DNA from: Candidatus Villigracilis propinquus
Lineage (GTDB): Bacteria; Chloroflexota; Anaerolineae; Anaerolineales; Villigracilaceae
Direction of reading: 5' to 3'
NCBI GenBank assembly: GCA_016714565.1
Contig: JADKDM010000009.1
Location: forward strand, 167,576-231,575
DNA: 64,000 nucleotides
The position numbers were made by a program, and so were the translations under genes. Positions 18,769-28,182 of this stretch are shown in pieces. Every line of letters starts with the position of its first letter. The first letter of the stretch is position 1. Below the pieces are notes generated by a model, which saw only the letters and a list, made by a program, of their open reading frames with translations, made no database searches and was not told where the DNA came from.

Positions 18769-19674
18769 ATGCGCAAGTTCAGCTTGATATTAATATTGGG
18801 GATCATGCTTGTTTTCCCCTCTTTTGTTTCCGCACAAAGTGATGTGACGATTGCCAATATGACCGTGCAGCTCTGGCCCGAGTATGACCAACCCAGCATG
18901 TTGGTGATCGTGGATTTTCAGATGAATGCGGCAACCGCATTACCCGCCGAATTGACATTCAGAATTCCAAAGGAAGCAAACCTGATCGCGGTGGCCGCCC
19001 TGGCAAGCGATGGCAGTTATTTGAACACCGTATTTGACGGCCCAAACGATGACGGCGAGTGGCAGAGTTTTACCCTGTCTGTCAGCCAGAGTTCGGTCTA
19101 TCGTTTTGAATATTACCAGCCGATCTCGTTCAACGGGAACAAGCGCATCTTTTCCTACCTGTGGGATGGTTCCTATGCGGTGGATGCGTTCAACATCCTT
19201 GTGCTGGAGCCCATTGATGTCACTGACTTTTCAATGGACCCCGCCTATGAGTCCGTGTCGCAACAAAACGGAAATAACTATTACGATAGCGGGATAAAAC
19301 GGCTTGCCAACGGCGAACAATTTGCGTTGAACCTGGATTACGACAAAACGACCGACGCGCTGATCGCCCCACCCCAGCAGGGTATTCAACCTGCTGCTCC
19401 CGTGGATGAAAGCACGCCGGGGCGCGTCTCCCTTAATAATTCCCTGCCCTATATCATCGGCGGGCTGGGAGTGGTGTTGATCATCGGTGGAATTGTGTAT
19501 TATTGGCGCGCGGGACGCAAATCTTCCAGGACTCCACGACGCAGGGCTCATGCTCATACCGAAAACGAAGAAAGCGCCGAGGATGCCTACTGTCCGCAAT
19601 GCGGGGCACGCGCAAAAGGCGGAGACCGTTTCTGCCGAGTGTGCGGGGCACGCCTGAGAAATCAGGAAGTGTAA
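18769..19674 (+). CDS. Exported protein with C-terminal TM helix and cytosolic zinc ribbon
   Basis: 301 aa. Signal peptide 1-22 (cleavage near VSAQS), then an extracytoplasmic beta-rich region with many aromatics (about 25-215). A membrane helix follows (about 228-246, LPYIIGGLGVVLIIGGIVYY), then a basic stretch and a double CxxC zinc ribbon (CPQCGARAKGGDRFCRVCGA) at the C-terminus. The topology puts the ribbon inside the cell. No named family recognised. GGAGG precedes the ATG. It is convergent with the cytochrome locus and shares a bidirectional terminator with it. Confidence 0.75.
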   Translation: MRKFSLILILGIMLVFPSFVSAQSDVTIANMTVQLWPEYDQPSMLVIVDFQMNAATALPAELTFRIPKEANLIAVAALASDGSYLNTVFDGPNDDGEWQSFTLSVSQSSVYRFEYYQPISFNGNKRIFSYLWDGSYAVDAFNILVLEPIDVTDFSMDPAYESVSQQNGNNYYDSGIKRLANGEQFALNLDYDKTTDALIAPPQQGIQPAAPVDESTPGRVSLNNSLPYIIGGLGVVLIIGGIVYYWRAGRKSSRTPRRRAHAHTENEESAEDAYCPQCGARAKGGDRFCRVCGARLRNQEV

Positions 19675-19702
19675 TTTTCAACCAAGTATATTGTCCGCGA
19701 AT

Positions 19703-19746
19703 AAAAACAAACCGGGCCGCCCAAATGGGCGGCCCGGTTTGTTTTT
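19703..19746. terminator. Strong bidirectional terminator
   Basis: 20-bp perfect stem (19703-19722 with 19727-19746), GC-rich core CCGGGCCGCCC, flanked by A5 and T5 so it works on both strands. It ends the zinc-ribbon gene and the cytochrome operon. Confidence 0.92.
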
Positions 19747-19761
19747 ATATTTGCCTTATTC

Positions 19762-21456
19762 TTATTCCGGTGCACCTGCATCGATCCAGCGGATGACGTT
19801 GTTCAATTCTTCGCTGGAGAAATTGGAGAAATGTTCCCCGGTCGATTGGATCTGAACAAGAAGGCTGTTCGCAGAATCACCTGACACGATGACCGGTCCA
19901 TTGCTGCTACCTTTGATAGCAGCAGAGTATGTGGAAAGATCCAGGCCTTCGGGAGCCGCAGCCCCTTCAATATGGCAACCTGTGCAGTTGACGGTGAAAA
20001 GGATGCCGATGTAATTCTCGTAGGTTGGGTCACCCGTCAACGCCGGAACTTCCAATTCAGGTTCGGGCGGCGGCAACTGGCTCTTGATGATCTCGCGCAG
20101 AGCGGGTGCATCAAAACCGGCATAGGTGAAGACATTCCCGTGGCAGGCTTCATTGGAACAGAAGGATGTATTGCTTACGCCGCCGGGATCCTTGGTATCG
20201 TGGCAGTTGGAACAGGATGGGCCAATGGCCTGGTTGTGCATACTGATCCAGTTCGGGTTGAGGTGTGTCTCCGGCTCGGGTCCGCTGCTGATCTCGATCT
20301 GTGTAACAAAATCATCGGCTTTGGCAACCACTGGAATTGCATGGCAGACGTTACATTCGAGACGGATCGCTTCATCTTCGGCATTAAGGTGCGTTCCGTC
20401 GTGGCAGCGGAAGCAACCGGGTCCGTCAATATGGCCGAGATTGTTCGGGTAGGTCGTCCAATCGATCTTTTGCTCATGGAACACGGTACGATCATAAATC
20501 GCTTGAATTTCAGCAACCGCACCTTTGATCGCCTGTCCGTTCTGGCTGTAGTAATCAAAGAGGTTTCTCTTGTAATCTTCCTCAATATCAGCAATGGCGG
20601 CCACAGCTTCATCGCGGGTGGCGTACTGCGTGGTCAACACAGCGACTGCTTTTTGATGGATGAGCGGAATGGACGGGTCGATCAGGCCGGTGGACATGGA
20701 TTCATCCACTGATGTTGAAGGGTTCTTGAAGTTATGGGTGACGCGGTTATGGCAGGTGACGCAGTCCATTTGCTTGAGCTGGCTCTCGTCAATTGTGGAG
20801 GGGTCGAAACCGGATTCCACATCCGTATATTCGGTGAAAGTGCCATCATCATTGTACACACGTACATAGGGGATTTCCTGACTCAACTCATCATCCGAAT
20901 AGTACAGCACCTTACTGGTGATATGCCAGTGAATACCGCGTGCATTTCCCTGACGGGAATCCCCGCCGCCAGTTTTCATGATGAGGTAAACACTGCTTGC
21001 TGTGTTCTCACGGTCGCTTGCAAAGTGATCGATCCGTCGCAGGCTATCATCAGAGAAGGTTTCAGGGCGGTGACATTTTTCGCAGGTGTCCAACGATGGA
21101 CGCAGAGCTTTGGCACGGATGGGATATTCGTAGAGCTTGAAAATCTCGTAATAGGATTCCTTGATGCCCTGCGTCTTGCGCATGGCTTGATCCATGAAGG
21201 ATGCGCGCCCGATATGGCATTCCTCACAAGTGACGTTGGAATGCGGCGACTCCTGAAACGCCACACTCTGCGGGGGCATGGTATGGCAGACCGTACCGCA
21301 GAATTGGTTCGAGTTGGTATATTCCCACGTGTGAATTCCTCCAAACGCCACGCCGATGAAGAGGATGATCAATACCACATAAGGGAGAAAGAACATCCAG
21401 CGCGGAGAACCTGCCTCCGGGTAAAAGAATCTTTTTATTCGTTCACCTAATTTCAT
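19762..21456 (-). CDS. NapC-like membrane-anchored nine-haem cytochrome c
   Basis: 564 aa from the ATG at 21456 (GGAG upstream). One N-terminal TM helix, as in NapC/NrfH quinol dehydrogenases. I count seven CxxCH motifs plus two variants: CGTVCH (CX3CH) right after the TM helix and CSNEACH (CX4CH) near residue 460. The last ~90 residues around CTGCHIEGAAAPEG resemble a stand-alone cytochrome c module. Probably takes electrons from the membrane quinol pool or passes them outward. Last gene of the minus-strand operon. Confidence 0.82.
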   Translation of the reverse strand: MKLGERIKRFFYPEAGSPRWMFFLPYVVLIILFIGVAFGGIHTWEYTNSNQFCGTVCHTMPPQSVAFQESPHSNVTCEECHIGRASFMDQAMRKTQGIKESYYEIFKLYEYPIRAKALRPSLDTCEKCHRPETFSDDSLRRIDHFASDRENTASSVYLIMKTGGGDSRQGNARGIHWHITSKVLYYSDDELSQEIPYVRVYNDDGTFTEYTDVESGFDPSTIDESQLKQMDCVTCHNRVTHNFKNPSTSVDESMSTGLIDPSIPLIHQKAVAVLTTQYATRDEAVAAIADIEEDYKRNLFDYYSQNGQAIKGAVAEIQAIYDRTVFHEQKIDWTTYPNNLGHIDGPGCFRCHDGTHLNAEDEAIRLECNVCHAIPVVAKADDFVTQIEISSGPEPETHLNPNWISMHNQAIGPSCSNCHDTKDPGGVSNTSFCSNEACHGNVFTYAGFDAPALREIIKSQLPPPEPELEVPALTGDPTYENYIGILFTVNCTGCHIEGAAAPEGLDLSTYSAAIKGSSNGPVIVSGDSANSLLVQIQSTGEHFSNFSSEELNNVIRWIDAGAPE

Positions 21457-21553
21457 TTGTACTCCATTCTTTGGCAAGTATGTGTTCAAAAAATTAATTA
21501 ATAACCGCAAGTCATGAAGGCTAAAAATTCCAATGACCTGCGGTTGGGAAGAA

Positions 21554-22417
21554 CTACGGCTGCGGGGTTTGCGGCGTGTATATTTGTGTTTCCGTTAACG
21601 GCTCAATAGTGGTGAGGGATGTGTCTTCCGCGTTAATAAAGCCATAGATCCCGCCGAGCATGGCAACGGTCAGGACTGCGGCGATTGGGAAGTAAATCAT
21701 CTGTCGCTTGCGCAGGGTTTTCGGGTCGGGTCGGCGGAATGCCCTGCCTGATTTGATATCGTCGAGTTCAAGCGGATGTTCGTGCAGCATTTCCGCTTCG
21801 GTCTGCATACCTGTGAACATGGCCTTGTTGAAACGTTTAATATGCACTCCATACATGTGCCAGATGATAATGGCAAGCACCGCAAGGACGGCTTCGCCTC
21901 CGTGAGCAGCCTTGGCAGCAGGCACGAATTCACCGGGCAGGAATCGGGTGGCGGTGATCGGGTTCCACATCATGAAGCCTGTTGCGCCCATCACGATAGC
22001 GCCCCATGCAAATGCCCAGTATTCCATCTTTTCCTCGAAGGTATATCGCCCCATCTTGGGGTATTCCTTTACAAAGCCGATGTTATATAGAAGCGCTTGT
22101 ATGCCGTCCTTCGCATCCTGCAAGGAGGGGAGCATGGACATCTTATCGCGTAAGACCATGACGCTGTAACCCATAACGAGGATATGCCAGGCAGTGCCGA
22201 ACATCATCACTATAGCAGCCACGTGATGGATCATACGCAGGCTTTCGATGCCGCCCAGAGCCTGCACGATGGCTACGCCGACTGCTGATGTTGGGAATCT
22301 TTGAGGCAGGCCTGTCAGTCCAAGGGTGGTGAAGGATAGCAACATGGTCAGGTGTTCAATACGCCGCCAAATGGGAAAGCGCTCATACAGGGGGGTGTTT
22401 TCGGTTTTCTTGCTCAT
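21554..22417 (-). CDS. Di-haem cytochrome b subunit (second copy)
   Basis: 287 aa, about five membrane helices. Resembles the gamma subunit of formate dehydrogenase and the cytochrome b of Ni/Fe hydrogenase: RRIEHLTMLLSFTTLGLTGLPQRF in helix 1, IHHVAAIVMMFGTAWHILVM in helix 2 and IIWHMYGVHIKRFN in a later helix provide the haem-ligand histidines. Overlaps the upstream cytochrome gene by four bases. Paralogue of the gene at 23707-24426. Likely exchanges electrons between quinone and its nine-haem partner. Confidence 0.85.
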   Translation of the reverse strand: MSKKTENTPLYERFPIWRRIEHLTMLLSFTTLGLTGLPQRFPTSAVGVAIVQALGGIESLRMIHHVAAIVMMFGTAWHILVMGYSVMVLRDKMSMLPSLQDAKDGIQALLYNIGFVKEYPKMGRYTFEEKMEYWAFAWGAIVMGATGFMMWNPITATRFLPGEFVPAAKAAHGGEAVLAVLAIIIWHMYGVHIKRFNKAMFTGMQTEAEMLHEHPLELDDIKSGRAFRRPDPKTLRKRQMIYFPIAAVLTVAMLGGIYGFINAEDTSLTTIEPLTETQIYTPQTPQP

Positions 22418-23577
22418 GCGTGCTTGACTCCTTTTATGCGGTTGACGATACGCCTGTAAATGTCGGTGAGCACGAAGAAGATCATCCCGCCAAGCACTGC
22501 GGGGATGAAGAACTTATAAAAGAGATTCACAGCATACACGATCGGGAAGTTTTCCGGGCTGGGGGTGTAATGGCTCATCCACGCGTCGGGGAAGTTGGCG
22601 GTTGCGTCGGGATGGCAGCGCTGGCATTTAACAAGGAGATTTTCGCGCAGGGCAATGCCGGTAGCAGCATTATCCACCTTGGAAATGTCATGCACGCCAT
22701 GACAATCAGTACAGACGGGCTTATTAGTGGGCTGGTCCGGGAATTGCTCTTCAAAGAGTTTGACGGTGGTCCCGTGGAAATCTGCCACATAGGAGTCGAG
22801 CACATTGGTGGAAATACCATACTTATCCATAATGGATGCATCGGTGTGACATTCTGCGCACAGATAAGGCGTGCTGTTGCGGAAGGTTACCGTGGTTGGG
22901 TCCTGAATGTTATGCACGCCATGGCAATCAATACAGGTCGGCACATCAGTATTGCCTTCTTCAAGCAGGGCATTGCCGTGAACGCTGGTTTTATAAGCCT
23001 CATAAATAACACTGTGGCATTTCGCGCAGGTTTCCGGAATGTGCAGGCGCGCAGAGGCAGTCAACTCTCCACTGGATTGGCCGGTGAGGCGGGCTTGCGT
23101 ATGCGGATTGTGGCAGTCCATACAGACAGCGGCATCCTTGTTGCCTTCGTCCAATGCTTTTTGGTGGACACTGTCATGTGCGTTGATGTATTGTTCTTCG
23201 TGGCATTCCTTGCAGGTTTCTGTAAAGGTAAGGGTAAAGTCACGAATATTTTTTACTTTCACATCCGGATGGGGGTAGTCGCTGATGTCTGTATGGCAAT
23301 CCACACAGTTGAAACCTTCTTCAGCATGCACAGAGTTCTTGAACTGGGTCGGGTTGATCGTAACGGGGAGGGATTCCTTACCCAGTGTTTTATCTATGCC
23401 TTCCTCCTGATGGCAGGCAAGGCAAAAATCATTGGTGGGTTTATCCTCTTGAAATACGGGGGCGGCCCGGGCAGGCGTGGTAAAAGATGCCAGAGCGTAG
23501 ATTAAAATTCCCAGTCCGAGTAGCATGCTAAAGATTGGAATGAGGCGAGTCGGGGGAACATTTTTCCTAAGGCTCAT
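22414..23577 (-). CDS. Nine-haem cytochrome c with C-terminal membrane helix (second copy)
   Basis: 387 aa from the ATG at 23577 (GGAG upstream). Signal/anchor helix near residues 10-35, then nine CxxCH motifs including CLACH, CMDCH, CIDCHGVHNIQ, CTDCHGVHDIS and CQRCHPDA, and a C-terminal TM helix (about 350-372). Homologous along its length to the protein at 24426-25532. Stop overlaps the following cytochrome b start (ATGA), so the pair is co-translated. Confidence 0.86.
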   Translation of the reverse strand: MSLRKNVPPTRLIPIFSMLLGLGILIYALASFTTPARAAPVFQEDKPTNDFCLACHQEEGIDKTLGKESLPVTINPTQFKNSVHAEEGFNCVDCHTDISDYPHPDVKVKNIRDFTLTFTETCKECHEEQYINAHDSVHQKALDEGNKDAAVCMDCHNPHTQARLTGQSSGELTASARLHIPETCAKCHSVIYEAYKTSVHGNALLEEGNTDVPTCIDCHGVHNIQDPTTVTFRNSTPYLCAECHTDASIMDKYGISTNVLDSYVADFHGTTVKLFEEQFPDQPTNKPVCTDCHGVHDISKVDNAATGIALRENLLVKCQRCHPDATANFPDAWMSHYTPSPENFPIVYAVNLFYKFFIPAVLGGMIFFVLTDIYRRIVNRIKGVKHA

Positions 23578-23706
23578 TACATTCTCCTGTTTTGTAAGGA
23601 AGTTGTGCGCTATTATAGTCTGTAGTAAGGCGGCAGATACCATAACAATGGCGAGCGCACCAGCGCCCGCTATTGTTATTAAAGTGTGAGCAATAGCTGC
23701 ACACCA

Positions 23707-24426
23707 TTAATTTTTCTTATCCGTTGAAGACTGGCTGGCTGTCAGGCGGTCATACTCTTTGGCATGGAATTCGCGCATTTCTTTTTCACTAAGCCGTCCG
23801 GTGAAAATGCTTAAATTCAGTCGTTCCAGATGAACATGATAAAGGTGCCAAACAACGATAAAGATCGCGGCGACTACGGCTTCAGTGCTGTGTGCCATTT
23901 TAGAGGCAGGCACCACCCCACCCGGCAGGAACTTCGTAAATTGAACCGGGAACCAAATGATAAATCCGCTAATGCCCATGAGGGCAAAGCCAAAGAACAG
24001 GAACCAATAGGTTACCTTTTGTTCGAAGTTGTATTTGCCAAATGCCGGTTTTTCCTTGCGGAGGAAGAGAAGGTATTGCAGCATGTGCCAGGCATCATAT
24101 ACATCCTGCATGGTGGGGAACATAGCTGCGGACATTTTGCGGCGCGCCAACAGATAAATGGCGCGTCCGATGTGATAGAGCGCCTCCATGGCGAGGATGA
24201 TCGCGGCGATATGATGGATCTGGCGTACAAGATCCAATCGTTCCGGGGTGGATAACAGGTCCTGACTCCATGACATGTCGCGGTATTTTTGCGGAAGACC
24301 TGTTAGCAGCAATACAAGCGTGCTCAGGATGAGAACAGCATGTTCCCAACGCTGGCCTAAATTGAAACGCGCAAACGTTTTCTCTTGCTGTGCGGCTGCA
24401 CGGGAATTGGTTTTATTTACACTCAT
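23707..24426 (-). CDS. Di-haem cytochrome b subunit (first copy)
   Basis: 239 aa from the ATG at 24426, which shares one base with the stop of the upstream cytochrome gene. The membrane helices carry the same histidine pattern as the second copy: RWEHAVLILSTLVLLLTGLPQKYR, IHHIAAIILAMEALYHIGRA and VVWHLYHVHLERLN. Family as formate-dehydrogenase gamma subunits. Probable quinone-reactive module for the adjacent nine-haem protein. Confidence 0.85.
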   Translation of the reverse strand: MSVNKTNSRAAAQQEKTFARFNLGQRWEHAVLILSTLVLLLTGLPQKYRDMSWSQDLLSTPERLDLVRQIHHIAAIILAMEALYHIGRAIYLLARRKMSAAMFPTMQDVYDAWHMLQYLLFLRKEKPAFGKYNFEQKVTYWFLFFGFALMGISGFIIWFPVQFTKFLPGGVVPASKMAHSTEAVVAAIFIVVWHLYHVHLERLNLSIFTGRLSEKEMREFHAKEYDRLTASQSSTDKKN

Positions 24427-25532
24427 TACAGGGTACTCCTCACACGGTCCACAATAGATCGGATGATTTGCAGGGCAACATAAAGAATACACGCCCAGAG
24501 AATAAAGGGGGTGAAAGATGTATAGAACTTATCCACGTAAAAGAGGAAGGGTGTACGCTCAAGGCTGACTTCATTGTGCCCAGTCCAGGCATCGACCCAG
24601 TTCGGACCGGCATCCGGGTGACATTGGCGGCAGGTTTCCAGTAAATTGGCCGGGTTCACCCTGGATTTTGGGTCGTCGGTTTTGAGCATATCATGCACAC
24701 CGTGACAGTCAGTGCAGACGGCACTATCATGCCAAACTGCTCCCCAACGAGCTTTATACACTGAAATATCCACGCCATGCCAGGAACGCTTGTAGATGCT
24801 ATACACGTCTGAGGACAGGTCGTACTTATCCATCAATTCCTTGTCTGCATGGCATTTTGCACAGAGTTCCGGGCTTTGCACACGGAATTCTTCAGTCCGT
24901 GAGTCTTGAATGTTATGTACACCGTGACAGTCGGTACAGACGGGAACATCCGGGTTTTCATCTTCAAGCAGTGCGGCGCCGTGTACGCTTTGTTTGTACG
25001 TATCTACAATATCGGTGTGGCATTTGCTGCACGTCACAGAGATCTGGGAACGCGGCTCATCCGGGGTAAGCGTATCGTGGTGTCCATGACAGTCTGTACA
25101 GACTGGCGCATCCTGATTCCCTTCCGCAGCAGAAAGCGCATGCATACTGTCTTGCGCTTTCTCGTAATTCGCGGAATGGCACTTCTCACATGTTTGATAA
25201 TAATTGAGAGAGAGTTCGCGCTTGTTCTCATATTTGAGCCTGGGATGCGGATACGTGGAAATATCGTTATGGCAGGCTTCACATTCGATACCCTTATTGC
25301 TATGTACGGAGTGATCCAACTGATCTTGGGACACATAAAGGGAAAGTTTTTCGCCGCTTGGAAGGGTCATGCTTAGATTGGAATCGCCGTGACAGGACAG
25401 ACAGTACTTTTCAGTCTCCTGTGTAGGCGGTTTGGCGTTAACTGGAAATACCGCAAAGGCACTGACCAGCAGAATAATAACGCCTGCCAATGCAAACCAT
25501 GGCGCCTGACGGTGCAGATTGCGCATTGTCAT
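24426..25532 (-). CDS. Nine-haem cytochrome c with C-terminal membrane helix (first copy)
   Basis: 368 aa. Signal segment (about 12-32), nine CxxCH motifs (CLSCHGDS, CEACH, CEKCH, CTDCHGHHD, CSKCH, CTDCHGVHN, CAKCH, CTDCHGVHD, CRQCHPDA), then a C-terminal TM helix (about 335-355). The regular spacing is that of cytochrome c3/c7-type nanowire-like chains. Located outside the membrane, paired with the cytochrome b gene that overlaps its stop. Confidence 0.86.
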   Translation of the reverse strand: MTMRNLHRQAPWFALAGVIILLVSAFAVFPVNAKPPTQETEKYCLSCHGDSNLSMTLPSGEKLSLYVSQDQLDHSVHSNKGIECEACHNDISTYPHPRLKYENKRELSLNYYQTCEKCHSANYEKAQDSMHALSAAEGNQDAPVCTDCHGHHDTLTPDEPRSQISVTCSKCHTDIVDTYKQSVHGAALLEDENPDVPVCTDCHGVHNIQDSRTEEFRVQSPELCAKCHADKELMDKYDLSSDVYSIYKRSWHGVDISVYKARWGAVWHDSAVCTDCHGVHDMLKTDDPKSRVNPANLLETCRQCHPDAGPNWVDAWTGHNEVSLERTPFLFYVDKFYTSFTPFILWACILYVALQIIRSIVDRVRSTL

Positions 25533-25535
25533 TGG

Positions 25536-25820
25536 TTATGACTCCTTTTTCTTTGGAGTAACTGGTTTCTTTTTTCCACTTTTTTGTTGCTTTCCGGGAG
25601 CAGCCTTGGAAGATGGAGCCGGTATTTGAGCTTCCAGGGCAGTTGGCGTTTGCTGTTTTACTTCATCGTTCTGCGCAATGCTATCTTCTTCTGCATGGTC
25701 AACAATCAATTCCATGCGTCGTAGAAGGTATGAGACACCAAGCAAAATACCCAACGGCACCAAACATCTCAGAACAAACAAAAAGCCCATAATAACGGGA
25801 CTGGTTGAAGTATCATTCAT
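25536..25820 (-). CDS. Small one-helix membrane protein of the cytochrome locus
   Basis: 94 aa from the ATG at 25820, which has GGAGGG seven bases upstream (a TTG at 25859 is less likely). One TM helix, VIMGFLFVLRCLVPLGILLGVSYLL in two parts, then a Gln/Pro/Lys-rich tail ending in KKPVTPKKKES. Three bases before the first nine-haem gene. Possibly an assembly or tethering subunit; no family recognised. Confidence 0.65.
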   Translation of the reverse strand: MNDTSTSPVIMGFLFVLRCLVPLGILLGVSYLLRRMELIVDHAEEDSIAQNDEVKQQTPTALEAQIPAPSSKAAPGKQQKSGKKKPVTPKKKES

Positions 25821-25996
25821 CGCTTTGCCCTCCAGGATTGGAGCGTTCAATTTTCGCAACGTGGGTTATCAGCATCGCTTCTCCAAGTTAATCTTAGATT
25901 AATTTCAAATAAGTATAACCCCAAATATACAGGAGGTGTAACTTGACATTTGTCATTATTATTGTGGGATATATATCTTATTGCTGAGGTAAAAAA

Positions 25997-26026
25997 ATCC
26001 TCGGGAAAAGTACTTTTCCCGAGGAT
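25997..26026 (-). terminator. Terminator after the NrfD-like gene
   Basis: 14-bp stem, ATCCTCGGGAAAAG with CTTTTCCCGAGGAT, followed on the minus strand by T7. It may separate or attenuate the downstream cytochrome genes from the NrfC-NrfD part. Confidence 0.85.
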
Positions 26027-26047
26027 AAATATTAGAAAAAAAGGGGG

Positions 26048-27313
26048 TTAATGTTCGCTATGCTTGCTTTGGAAGGGCAGGTAACGCGCCGCAAAGCTGA
26101 ACATCAACAGCCAGTAGGAAATGACTAGAGAAGCTACCGCAAATTCAACCCATGTTGGAGTGTAGGAACTAACGCGGATGATCGGCGTATACGGGTCATA
26201 GGTGGAAGTGGCGATCAGACCTGCAAAGTTATAGTTCCAACGCGTCAGGATGGCGGCGAAAATGGGGATGACCGAGAAAGCCATCAAATAACGGAAGTTC
26301 TTTACCGATTTAGCGGAAAGAAGTACCGATCCCGCTATCGCAGGCAGAAGCGCCTGCCCGAGCCAAAAGGCAAGGGAATAAGGAGCAACGGCATTCAGGG
26401 CTTCGGTTTGCAGGCTGATGTTACGGTCAAAGGAATAGTAATTGGTAACGGCCCAATCCCACAGGCGCAGGTAGGTTAATAACAGGGTAATGCCGCCCGC
26501 GATGCGCGCCACATCGTACAGCGTATCGTCCGTGACCATTCCCGGGCGCATCACGCGAAAAACGAGAGTGCCCATGAAAAACAGAAGCGCGATCCCGCCA
26601 CTCATGGCCGAAAAGACGAACTGAACCGGGGCGCTCTGGTTGAACCACACACCGCGTCCAAACAGAACCGAGTAGGTGGCGCCAAGTGAAGCCTGATGCA
26701 GCAGCGAAAGGGTCAAACCAACTACTGCAAGAATGGGACCCGCCTTGTGAAGCCAGTGCGTCAATGACTTTGCAAAAGCGGCTATTTTTTTGAGGATTGG
26801 ATATTTTTCATGCAGTTCATGGCCGTCAAAAAACGGATGTTCCACGATGACCGGAATGAGTTCCGCAACAAGCACGGTCAAATACAGCACTACGCACATG
26901 GTCACTTCCCATAGAAGGGAATGAGGCTGCCAGAAAACGATCGGGTGCCAGAAGCGAAAAGGCTGACCGAGATCGAATAACAAAACCATGCCAGCAGTGG
27001 AATAGCCAAGGAAACCGAGCAAGACGGCCAGTTTGCCGATGACTTCAAATCGTTTGAGGCGCAGAAGATATACGATTACGCCAAAGACAAATGCTGAGCC
27101 GCCCAACGAGATGGAGGAAAGGTCAATGGAAATCCACAAGCCCCAGGGAACCTTGTTCGAGAGGCCCGTAACTTGCAAACCATCACGCAGGACAAAGAAC
27201 ACGCCCACCAACCCAAACAGGACGCCTGCGATCAAAAGGCCGATCCAGTACGGGAAGATGTCAACGTACTTGCTGCCAAAACGGAGCTTTGGGTAATGAA
27301 TGGATGTTTGCAT
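26048..27313 (-). CDS. NrfD/PsrC-family membrane subunit
   Basis: 421 aa, about ten membrane helices, the size of the HybB/NrfD-like branch. Family features: VPWGLWISIDLSSISLGGSAF in helix 2 and a long hydrophobic core without haem-ligand pairs. NrfD proteins form the quinone site in complexes such as polysulfide reductase, Qrc and alternative complex III. It directly follows the NrfC-like ferredoxin gene, its expected electron partner. Confidence 0.88.
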   Translation of the reverse strand: MQTSIHYPKLRFGSKYVDIFPYWIGLLIAGVLFGLVGVFFVLRDGLQVTGLSNKVPWGLWISIDLSSISLGGSAFVFGVIVYLLRLKRFEVIGKLAVLLGFLGYSTAGMVLLFDLGQPFRFWHPIVFWQPHSLLWEVTMCVVLYLTVLVAELIPVIVEHPFFDGHELHEKYPILKKIAAFAKSLTHWLHKAGPILAVVGLTLSLLHQASLGATYSVLFGRGVWFNQSAPVQFVFSAMSGGIALLFFMGTLVFRVMRPGMVTDDTLYDVARIAGGITLLLTYLRLWDWAVTNYYSFDRNISLQTEALNAVAPYSLAFWLGQALLPAIAGSVLLSAKSVKNFRYLMAFSVIPIFAAILTRWNYNFAGLIATSTYDPYTPIIRVSSYTPTWVEFAVASLVISYWLLMFSFAARYLPFQSKHSEH

Positions 27314-27315
27314 AC

Positions 27316-28146
27316 CTAACTCCCTTGGAAACGGTTATCCGAATGGGCATCCGGAGGAATGTAAATTACACGCGGTTCGGTGCTCAGTTCTTCACGCAAC
27401 CGCAGGGTTGTTTCTGCCTGTGAAAGCGCAACCGAGATCGGGCTTTCCGGGTCGTTCATATCGCCAAAGATGCGAGCCGTAGTGGGACAAGCCACCACAC
27501 AGGCCGGGGTTGCCTGCGGGTCCACGCCCGGAACAAGGGCGCGTTCCAAACCGGCATCGATACGATGCGAGCAGAAGGTGCATTTTTCCACCACGCCGCG
27601 CGGACGGTTGGGAACTTCCTGATAGCCGAAGTCCGGTGATTGTGGGCTAAGCGCGATCGGTTCCCGCCAATTGAAGACACGCGCATCATACGGGCACGCG
27701 ACCTGACAATACCGGCATCCGATGCAGCGGTCATAATCCATCGCAACGATCCCATCGGACCGTTTATATGTTGCGCCAACCGGGCAAACATGCACGCATG
27801 GAGCTTCGTCACAATGCATGCAGGGTCGCGAGAGGAAAAACTCCTCTCCCGATTGAGTGGTTTCTGTTGTAACTACGCAGTAGCGCATATCATCTGCAAG
27901 GTTGTTGATCGCCTCACAGGAAAATGTGCAGTATTGGCAGCCAATGCACAGGTTGATATCGATCAACATGCCCCACTTGTGGCCTGTACCATCTTCGCCG
28001 CCGGAGGAAGCACGGGCATTTGTATTGCCCATAAACAGCTTCGTTACACCGGCCGCCCCCGCCAACGCGCCCGCAAGTTTTATGAAATCACGGCGGGACG
28101 CTGCCTTTTCTTCCGGGGCAGTTTGTTGTTTTTCAAGTTCGCTCAT
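27316..28146 (-). CDS. NrfC-like Tat-exported ferredoxin subunit, four [4Fe-4S] sites
   Basis: 276 aa. Tat signal SRRDFIKLAGALAGAAG at about 18-34. Sixteen cluster cysteines are arranged as in NrfC/PsrB: CIGCQYCTFSC, CMHCDEAPCVHVCP, CIGCRYCQVACP and a C-terminal CTFC...CVVACP. It should sit outside the membrane and wire the NrfD quinone site to the multihaem cytochromes. GGAGG precedes the ATG. Confidence 0.91.
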   Translation of the reverse strand: MSELEKQQTAPEEKAASRRDFIKLAGALAGAAGVTKLFMGNTNARASSGGEDGTGHKWGMLIDINLCIGCQYCTFSCEAINNLADDMRYCVVTTETTQSGEEFFLSRPCMHCDEAPCVHVCPVGATYKRSDGIVAMDYDRCIGCRYCQVACPYDARVFNWREPIALSPQSPDFGYQEVPNRPRGVVEKCTFCSHRIDAGLERALVPGVDPQATPACVVACPTTARIFGDMNDPESPISVALSQAETTLRLREELSTEPRVIYIPPDAHSDNRFQGS

Positions 28147-28182
28147 AATCAGCCTCCATTTAGATCGGTAAAACCGACGGGG

